From contig NZ_CP145605.1 of NCBI RefSeq assembly GCF_036884255.1, positions 868,001-932,000 of the forward strand: DNA of 64,000 nucleotides, given 5' to 3'. Shown piece by piece: positions 17,677-25,600 of this stretch. Source of the DNA: Paenibacillus tundrae. Its GTDB lineage: Bacteria > Bacillota > Bacilli > Paenibacillales > Paenibacillaceae. The position numbers and the translations under genes were made by a program. Below the pieces are notes generated by a model. That model had not been told where the DNA came from and did not search any database. It saw only the letters and a list, made by a program, of their open reading frames with translations. Position 1 is the stretch's first letter. Each line of letters begins with the position of its first letter.

Positions 17677-18018
17677 TCAATCCATTGCAAAATGCACAAC
17701 GGCACTATATAACATCTTATTGAGAATTGGGTGGTACGTCACTTGATGCTGAACTTGCTTCACCCGTAGCATCAGCGCTTTGTTGATTCCGATGCGGTCC
17801 TCAATCGTTCGCTCTAGTTCATTGAAGTCATAAGCCTGCAAGCATTCGACTTTGTCTTTGATCATATCCAGTGAAATTTCCATATATCGTTCAGGCCTCC
17901 TCCAAATCTTAATTTGCAGGTTAAGAGCCTGCCGAGCTTCATTGTAGAGCAGCTTCTCCAGTTCGACAAGAGTAAAGACACAAAAAATGAACGACGAAAC
18001 GTAGTAGTTTGGAACCAC
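17677..18018 (-). CDS. Hypothetical protein, possibly 5'-truncated
   Basis: Product not recognised. The 113-residue frame begins at GTG 18018 without a convincing ribosome site, and in-frame coding potential continues about ten codons further up to a TAG. The chain is rich in leucine and charged residues with helix-like periodicity (EARQALNLQIKIWRRPERYM, then DFNELERTIEDRIGINKALM), so a helical bundle is likely. Its last 28 codons are repeated almost exactly at 16068-16152. The gene may be the trimmed survivor of an event that also brought in the Fic island. Convergent with fic and divergent from the regulator gene at 18152. Confidence 0.5.
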   Translation of the reverse strand: MVPNYYVSSFIFCVFTLVELEKLLYNEARQALNLQIKIWRRPERYMEISLDMIKDKVECLQAYDFNELERTIEDRIGINKALMLRVKQVQHQVTYHPILNKMLYSAVVHFAMD

Positions 18019-18151
18019 TTTATCGCTGAGAATGAAAAGAGTCTAACGAGACGAAGCTACCCGCCCGATAAATATATAAATCATCATCGAATGTGAACAT
18101 GGACTCGAAGCCCTAGCCTTTAGCATGAACCGAAAAGGAGATCAGAAGCCA

Positions 18152-19306
18152 ATGATACGTGTCATGTTAATTGACGATGAAGAAGATGCATTGAATTTGC
18201 TCGAAATATTGCTTGGTCAAGTGGGGAATGTCGAAGTTGCCGGAAGGTATCTCAATCCCATCCAGGCAATTGATGCTCTAAGCCAAACGATGGTCGATGC
18301 AGTGTTCTTAGATATCCAGATGCCGGGTATGAAGGGGACTGAAGCTGCGCGCCGCATCAGAAATATCTCTCCTGAGTTACCCATCATTTTCACGACAGCC
18401 TACGCGGAATATGCGCTGGAAGCGTTCGAGATCGATTCAACTGACTATTTACTTAAGCCTTTTACGGTAGGCAGATTACAGAATACAGTTGCACGGATAA
18501 CCAAAAACCTTTACAAAGAAGCAGACACAGTGCGGCCCAATCAGGCTCCTGTTCCATCGGTTCATTCTCTTGGAGGGTTCCATATCATATCACCGATTGA
18601 GACCGACAAAGAAGTCGTGTGGAAAACCAAAAAGGAGCGAGAGCTCTGTGCCTTCCTGATTCATCATGAAGGTAAGCGCGTGAATGCCGGCGTCATTATT
18701 GAAGCGTTATGGCCGGGGTACGACCTCGACAAAGCCAAATCGTATTTGTATACTTGTCTTTCTTATCTTCGGAGAAGCTTGACGGATCAGGATATACCCA
18801 TCCATATTCGCAAAGGAAATCAGGGTTTCTCTGCCGAGCTAAACGATATCATAATAGATGTCTCTCCATTTGAGACGCTGCTCAACCAAATATTGGACGA
18901 AGAGAATATGCAAGAGAAGCATTACAATCAGATGAACGAGATGTACACCGGCGATTATATGGATGGATGCAATTTTGACTGGGCGATTGCCAGACAGTTG
19001 GAGATCAAATCATTGTATGTTCGTGTTCTTCGTAAATGGAATAAGTATTACCGTAGCCAAGAAAAGCTCTCGCTTGCGGCGGATAGTTTACAGCGGCTAC
19101 TCAAGCTACACCCAGACTCCGAGATTGACGGCCGCGCGCTCATCAGACTCCATCTGGAGCTTGGTAACCGGAGCGAAGCATACCGTGTTTGCTTGCAGCT
19201 GGAACAGGCGGTACGCATTCAGCTTGGCACAGAATTAGAGGAGGAAACTATGTTACTGGTTCGACAAACGATGGAAAGACAGAGTGCGCATCCCAATGAG
19301 TCGTAA
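18152..19306 (+). CDS. Response regulator with winged-helix and BTAD (SARP-like) output
   Basis: A 384-residue regulator. Receiver domain 1-120 (LIDDEED, acceptor aspartate in AVFLDIQMPG, lysine in LLKPFTV), a short linker, a winged-helix segment (about 140-225; WKTKKERELCAFLIHHEGKR and the LYTCLSYLRRSL recognition region), then a bacterial transcriptional activation domain of TPR-like helices (about 235-384). This layout is used by large regulators paired with 7TMR-DISM hybrid kinases in Paenibacillus and relatives. The ATG at 18152 follows AAGGAG by 11 bases; an earlier in-frame ATG at 18125 has no ribosome site. The kinase gene overlaps its end by 23 bases, so the two are co-translated. 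Confidence 0.87.
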   Translation: MIRVMLIDDEEDALNLLEILLGQVGNVEVAGRYLNPIQAIDALSQTMVDAVFLDIQMPGMKGTEAARRIRNISPELPIIFTTAYAEYALEAFEIDSTDYLLKPFTVGRLQNTVARITKNLYKEADTVRPNQAPVPSVHSLGGFHIISPIETDKEVVWKTKKERELCAFLIHHEGKRVNAGVIIEALWPGYDLDKAKSYLYTCLSYLRRSLTDQDIPIHIRKGNQGFSAELNDIIIDVSPFETLLNQILDEENMQEKHYNQMNEMYTGDYMDGCNFDWAIARQLEIKSLYVRVLRKWNKYYRSQEKLSLAADSLQRLLKLHPDSEIDGRALIRLHLELGNRSEAYRVCLQLEQAVRIQLGTELEEETMLLVRQTMERQSAHPNES

Positions 19307-22300
19307 AATCATTGCGGCGCTTATTACAATAGCGATGCTGTTCGCCACTTATGGGTTATTGCTGACATATTTCACAATGAATAAAAAAACGATGCCCATT
19401 GCCACCGATGGAACGATGGATTTAACCAATTGGGCATTTGAAGAGAACGGTGTCGTTCGGTTGGATGGACAATGGGAGTTTTATCCCCATCGACTACTCT
19501 TCAGCCACCCAATTGATTCAGAGCGAATGGCAGATCAGCCACCTTCATTGATTCAAGTACCTGGTTATTGGGCCAAGCAGATGGACACGTTAGGCGTGGC
19601 TACATACCGGTTGAGGATTCTAATCGATGATGACAGTGTTGTATATGGGATCAAAACGGCAGCTGTTCTGATTTCTAACAGGCTTATCGTCAATGGTCAA
19701 GTCGTAGGCTCCAGCGGAGATCCTAATCTGGAAGAGGATTATCGGGCACTTAATAAGCCTTATGTTAGCTACTTCACACTCAAACAGGGGTGGAACGACA
19801 TTCTCGTCGAGGTCGCCAACCACGAATTTCGCGTTGCTAGTGGAATTGGTGAATCGATTCAATTAGGTAAGGCTGATCAGATTTCAAGAATTCGGGATCT
19901 CGCGACTGCACATGATTGGGTGGTATTAACCGCGTTTCTGATCATGGGACTTTATTTTATCGGGTTATTCTCTCAGCGGAGGAACGACCTTTCTCTTGTC
20001 GTATTTGGACTCGTCTGTTTGTTTATCGCGGCGTTTACAAGTGTCAGTGGTGAGAGAGTACTGTTTGATGTGATTGGGCCATTCCCTTTCTGGCTCTATT
20101 TCCGAATTCAAATGGTGGTAACCGTTGGGGTAGGCGTAGGCTTTTTCCTGTATGTGTATACCGCATTCCGCCCCTACAGCCACAAATGGCTCACGAAAGG
20201 AGGCTTGGTTACAGGGACATGTTTACTCCTCCTGCATCTGGGCTTCGCTACACAGCTTACAACAGGACTGCTGCGTCTCGTGACGTCACTATATGTCACA
20301 TTAGCTTTGTTGTACGCAACCTATGTGTTTGTTCACGCAGTTCTACATAAGGTAGCTGGTAGTTGGTATCTTGCCGTTGCGGCTATGGCTTTGAACGCAA
20401 TGATCCTGAACCAGAACTTGAACGTATATTTCGGAGTACCCATTTATTCATTTGCGCCAGTTGAGCCGTTTCTTGTGCTCCTCATGCTTGCGCTGTTAAT
20501 GTCGCTTCGCTTTTCCAATGCTTTTCAACGGATTGAGGAGCTTTCCGAGCAACTGCTGGAGGCAGATAAACACAAGGATGATTTTCTTGCGCGTACCTCG
20601 CATGAGTTCAAGACACCTCTGCATGGTGTGATGAACATATCACGATCCATGCTCGATGATGTTGCCAATCCAGCTACAGCAGAGCAACGAGAAAAGCTAC
20701 AATTAATGATTGAGGTGACCAGAAAGCTATCTCAGCTCGTCTATGACATTCTGGACTTGTCCAAACTGAAACAGGGAGAATTCAGGATCGTACTTGCACC
20801 AGTGGATGTGCGTTCTGTCGTGGAGGTTCAGATTCGTTTCTACGCCTATCTCTGTACAGATAAGGACATTCAACTCGTCAATCAGGTTCCAGCGGATTTA
20901 CCTCTCGCGCAAGCTGATGAAAATCGGATAAGCCAAGTCATCAGTAATTTGCTCGATAACGCGATCAAGCACACGGAGCATGGAACGATTATTGTCACGG
21001 GGAAAGAACACGGAGGGTTGCTCCAATTCGAAGTTAGGGACACAGGTGCAGGCATTGACCCGGAGAATCTGCCGCATATTTACGAGCCGTTCAAATCCAC
21101 GGAGGAAACACGGAAACGCGGCTTCGGGCTTGGACTGCCAATTGCGAAGCAACTGATCGATCTGCAGGGAGGTACGCTTGTTGTCATGTCTACGTTGGGA
21201 GTTGGCACAACCTTTACGTTTACACTGCCGATGGCATTACAACATAGCGACCCATGGGTTCCTTCATCTACATCCTATGCTCAGCCTTTGGAAAAGGAAT
21301 ATTCATTCTCAACGCCATATATTATGAATCCCGATGGCCAGCGGACGGTATTGATTGTCGATGATCAGTATGTGAACTTGAAGGTTTTGCTGGATGCGTT
21401 GCAATCGCTCAATTATCGTGTTATTGCGGTCAAAGATGGATACGAAGCGCTTGAACAGATCAACCAGCCGGGCAGAATTGATCTAGTCATTCTTGATCTG
21501 ATGATGCCTGGTATGTCTGGATATGAAGTCTGTCTTGAAATTCGCAAGCGGTACTCACTGCTAGACTTGCCTGTGCTAATGGTAACAGCAGCGCTGCAAC
21601 CGCAGGATAAAGTGGCGGCATTCCAGGTGGGAGCCAACGATTATTTGCCCAAGCCATTTGATCTGGAAGAACTAAAAGCTCGAATTGGAAGTTTGCTTGC
21701 TATGAAGGAGTCGCTGGGACGGGCAGTCCATATGGAGGTAGCATTCCTTCAATCACAGATTAAGCCGCACTTCCTATATAATGTCCTCAATAGTATCGTG
21801 TCTTCCAGTTATACTGACGTGGAGCGTGCAAGGAACATGATTATTGCGTTGGCAGATTATTTACGAGGGAGCTTCCGGTTCAGCAATACAGATGAACGAA
21901 TTGAATTTGATGAAGAATTCCAGCTTATTCAAACGTATGTGGAGATTGAGCAAGCAAGGTTCGGGGATCGGATCAGCTTCAAATATGATATCCCAGAAGA
22001 TGCTTATCGCTCGAAGATGCCGCCGTTGCTGTTGCAGCCATTGGTTGAAAATGCCATTCGTCATGGTATCGGAGCTCGAATCGAAGGCGGAACCGTAGAA
22101 TTGAAAGCAGAGAGATCCGAAGGGGGTTGGCTATTCACTGTAATTGATGACGGAGTCGGCATTTCTCCCGAGCGAATAGATCTACTACTGGAACAAAACG
22201 AATCGAATGGTGAGCACGGCGTAGGCCTGCGGAATATCAACAAGCGACTGAGATTTGAATACGGGACTTCACTGGAGCTCGCGAGCGAGCCAGGGCGTGG

Positions 22301-22340
22301 AACAAGTGTTGCCTTTCGTATTCCAGATCTGCAGTCTTAA
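19284..22340 (+). CDS. Hybrid sensor kinase: 7TMR-DISM, HisKA, receiver and LytS-type kinase core
   Basis: A 1018-residue membrane protein with two kinase cores. In order: N-terminal membrane helix, extracellular jelly-roll domain (about 45-205), seven membrane helices (about 213-410), HisKA with H440 in RTSHEFKTPLHG, HATPase (DNAIKH, DTGAGI, GFGLGLP), a receiver with D738 in VILDLMMPG, then a LytS/YesM-type His_kinase domain with H829 in QIKPHFLYN and a second HATPase (ENAIRHG, DDGVGI, GVGLRNI). GTG 19284 is taken as start because GGAAAG lies five bases before it; ATG 19296 is the alternative. It overlaps the BTAD regulator gene by 23 bases and almost certainly signals to it. The terminal kinase core probably performs the final transfer. 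Confidence 0.88.
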   Translation: MRIPMSRKIIAALITIAMLFATYGLLLTYFTMNKKTMPIATDGTMDLTNWAFEENGVVRLDGQWEFYPHRLLFSHPIDSERMADQPPSLIQVPGYWAKQMDTLGVATYRLRILIDDDSVVYGIKTAAVLISNRLIVNGQVVGSSGDPNLEEDYRALNKPYVSYFTLKQGWNDILVEVANHEFRVASGIGESIQLGKADQISRIRDLATAHDWVVLTAFLIMGLYFIGLFSQRRNDLSLVVFGLVCLFIAAFTSVSGERVLFDVIGPFPFWLYFRIQMVVTVGVGVGFFLYVYTAFRPYSHKWLTKGGLVTGTCLLLLHLGFATQLTTGLLRLVTSLYVTLALLYATYVFVHAVLHKVAGSWYLAVAAMALNAMILNQNLNVYFGVPIYSFAPVEPFLVLLMLALLMSLRFSNAFQRIEELSEQLLEADKHKDDFLARTSHEFKTPLHGVMNISRSMLDDVANPATAEQREKLQLMIEVTRKLSQLVYDILDLSKLKQGEFRIVLAPVDVRSVVEVQIRFYAYLCTDKDIQLVNQVPADLPLAQADENRISQVISNLLDNAIKHTEHGTIIVTGKEHGGLLQFEVRDTGAGIDPENLPHIYEPFKSTEETRKRGFGLGLPIAKQLIDLQGGTLVVMSTLGVGTTFTFTLPMALQHSDPWVPSSTSYAQPLEKEYSFSTPYIMNPDGQRTVLIVDDQYVNLKVLLDALQSLNYRVIAVKDGYEALEQINQPGRIDLVILDLMMPGMSGYEVCLEIRKRYSLLDLPVLMVTAALQPQDKVAAFQVGANDYLPKPFDLEELKARIGSLLAMKESLGRAVHMEVAFLQSQIKPHFLYNVLNSIVSSSYTDVERARNMIIALADYLRGSFRFSNTDERIEFDEEFQLIQTYVEIEQARFGDRISFKYDIPEDAYRSKMPPLLLQPLVENAIRHGIGARIEGGTVELKAERSEGGWLFTVIDDGVGISPERIDLLLEQNESNGEHGVGLRNINKRLRFEYGTSLELASEPGRGTSVAFRIPDLQS

Positions 22341-22366
22341 TGTGAAAATAGTGTTATATCAAAGGG

Positions 22367-22395
22367 TTCCATCGCATTTGCGATGGAGCTTTTTT
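22367..22395 (+). terminator. Intrinsic terminator after the hybrid kinase gene
   Basis: CCATCGCA, TTT, GCGATGG, AGC and a six-T run. Confidence 0.85.
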
Positions 22396-22535
22396 GTATT
22401 GGCATAGCTTTAGTTTAAACGAAATAAAAAAATGGGTGGGTTTTAAAGCCTTACGAGCAAGAACCAAGTGATATGTGCAATTGAGTTGGTCGAAGAATGT
22501 CGAATAACGTCAGTTTTTAAGGTTTTTTTAAGGTG

Positions 22536-22594
22536 CCCTCCGTTATGTTGAGTAGAAATATATAGATGCATCAATAGAACGAGAAGACGGAGGG
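22536..22594 (+). promoter_or_regulatory. Inverted repeat covering the ribosome site of the SLH protein gene
   Basis: CCCTCCGT at 22536-22543 is the exact complement of ACGGAGGG at 22587-22594, and the second arm contains the ribosome-binding GGAGGG of the gene starting at 22606. If both lie on the leader RNA, the pairing would hide the ribosome site. The loop is 43 bases. No known riboswitch was recognised. Confidence 0.4.
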
Positions 22595-22605
22595 ATAGAT
22601 GCGTA

Positions 22606-25600
22606 ATGATTCCAGTGAGAACAACAAGTAAGAGATACAACAGACATTTTCGAAGAATGGCACACCTATTGCTAGCCATCATTCTCTTAATACCATCCTT
22701 GGTGATTGGAGGAGGCGTCACTTCGGCGGCATCCGGCTGGTCAATTGTTGATGGGAATGGAGCAACTGGCATTAATGTAAATCCAGCCATGAGGGGCGAA
22801 AATCCTGCCATATTGGAATGGAATGGTGAAATTTATGTAGCGTGGAAAGAAACAATTCCGAGTACGCCTACGATTAGTCAAATCAGAGTTAAAAAGTTTA
22901 ATGGCTCAAACTGGGTTAGTGTTGATGGAGTTCATCCAACATATGGTTTGAATTACGATGTCAACAGAGATGTTGAATCTCCAGCACTAGCTGTTTATGA
23001 CAATGCACTGTATCTGACTTGGTTGGAGAGAAATGCTTCTTATACTGCACAAGTTCGGGTCAAAAAATATGATGGTACGAGCTGGACAAATGCTGAAGGG
23101 GGGAACCCTGCCGGGATCAATGAAAATCCTTCCATCACAGCATTAAGTCCAAAATTGACTGCATATAAAGGCGAGTTGTATGCAATGTGGCAAGAAGCAG
23201 CTAAGATACGTGCCAAAAAATTCAATGGTACGACGTGGACAAGTCTTGATGGCGGCGGAACGGATGGGTTGAATGTAGCCCCAGGCAGTGTAGCAGGTGG
23301 ACCAGCTATGATTGTATTTGGCAATGATTTATATGCACTGTGGTCTGAAAGAGTAGGCACCGGCTTCAGTACAGTGCGAGCTAAGAAATATGATGGCACC
23401 AACTGGACGGTCGCTGACGGTGGAGCTGGCTTGAACAAGGTAAGTTGGAATAATGCAATAACCCCATCTCTAAGTGTTATGAATGATCATTTGTACGTAG
23501 CATGGGTAGAAGCCCGTGGGGGGCAATATAGTACGGATGATCAGATCCGTGCTAAGAAATTCGACGGCACTAATTGGACTAATATTGATGGAGATGGTGA
23601 ATACGGCTTAAATGTAAGGACTGGATTTCGAGCTTTTGAGGTTCAGTTAGCGGGCTTAAATAATGAATTATATGCCATATGGACCGAAAATTCGGGAGAG
23701 ATGGCAAGTGGGGTTCCTGTTTTCAAAATTCGTGTGAAAAAATATGATGGCAATGGATGGGTTCTAGCCGAAAATGGAAGAAATGGTGGCTTGAATGCTT
23801 TTGCAACTAAAACAGCCATGCACCCTGCTATAGCAGCCATGAACGGAGCGCTGTATGCGGTGTGGGACGAGAATGACAGAAAAGTAGTAAATATAAGGGC
23901 AGCTCAATTCACCCCGCCGCCACCACCAAGCGTAACTAGTGTTACTGTAAGCCCAGTTACAACTAGTACGATGCAAGGTGGCAACAGACAACTATTTGCT
24001 TCTGTTAACGCAGTAGGAGAGGCAGCAACAACGTTGACATGGAGCAGTAGTGATGTCACGAACAAGGTATCAGTAAATACTACGGGCTTAGTTACGGTTG
24101 CACGAGACGCAACACCAGGTAATTACATCATCACGGCGACTTCCACGTTTGATCGTACCAAAACAGCAACATCAACCGTTACGGTGACATATGCACCAGC
24201 AGTTCAGAGTATAACGGTTAATCCAAGTACGGATAGCTTGATGCAGGGTGAGAGCACCCAGTTAACGGCAACGGTAGTAGCCGTAGGTGGAGCACCAGAC
24301 ACGGTAAGATGGCATAGCAGTGATCTCGGTAATAAAGTGACTGTAGATGCGACGGGGAAGGTTAGTGTGGCATCAGATGCTACACCGGGTGATTACACCA
24401 TTACAGCATCTTCCACTTATGATACGGGCAAGAGAGAAACGGCAGTCATTACGGTCACATATGCACCGGCTGTTAATAGCGTTACTGTAAGCCCAGATAA
24501 TGACAGTTTGATGCAAGGAGAGAGCAGACAGCTGGTAGCAACGGTAAACGCTGTAGGTGGGGCGCCCACATCGGTGACATGGGCCAGCAGTGACACGGAT
24601 AACAAGGTTGAGGTAAGCGATACCGGCTTCGTGACGGTTGCCGCAGATGCTGTGCCAGGGAACTACATGATTACGGCAACTTCGACGGTAGACAGTAGTA
24701 AGGTGGGTACAGCCACTATTACGGTGACGTATGCACCAGCAGTAAACGGAGTTATCGTTACGCCTGATCCAGCAAGCGTTGTGCAGGGAGATAGCGTACA
24801 GTTAGAGGCAGTCGTTGATGCAGTTGGGGGAGCTTCGACGGTGGTAACATGGAGCAGTAGTGATCTAACTGGCAAAGTTGAGGTAAGTGATACCGGCTTT
24901 GTAACGGCTGCAGCAGATGCTGTACCAGGGGATTACACAATGACAGCTACATCGATTGAAGACAGCAGTAAGACGGGAAAGGCAACCGTTACAGTGATGT
25001 ATGCGCCAGCTATTCACAATATCACTGTCAATCCGGAAAATGCTAATGTCGCACAAGGAAGAAGCGAGCAACTCACGGCCACGGTAACTGCGGTAGGTGG
25101 AGCCGATCCTTCCGTGATGTGGGCAAGCAATGATTCTAGCAACAAGGTAACTGTAAGCGGCACGGGGAATGTTAGCGTTGCTCCTGATGCTGTGCCAGGT
25201 GACTATGTGATTACAGCGACATCTGTGTACGATCTAACCAAGGTTGCAACGGCAAACATTAAGGTGACGTATGCACCGGCCGTGAACAGTGTTATTGTTG
25301 ACCCGGCTACGGATAGCCTAATGCAGGGAGAGAGCAGACAACTGACTGCAACGGTAGACACCGTAGGCGGAGCTGATGTAACGGTGACATGGAACAGTAG
25401 CGATGCAACCAATAAGGTGAAGGTCAGCGATACAGGTTATGTTACGGTAGAAGCCGATGCTGAGCCGGGGGAATATACCATTTTCGCGACCTCTACAATA
25501 GATATGAGTAAAAAAGGTAGCATGGTTCTCACGGTGACAGCAGCTCCAACATATACGATTGCTCCGATTGATGATCGCACATTGGAGTCCCTCATGCTCG

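Noticed and set aside
16004..17761. Transposon or IS element carrying fic
   Set aside because: No transposase or inverted terminal repeats were found; the flanking repeats are direct and are parts of a gene.
17914..18096. Plus-strand open frame over the hypothetical gene start
   Set aside because: It runs antisense to the minus-strand frame, has no ribosome site and no recognisable sequence.
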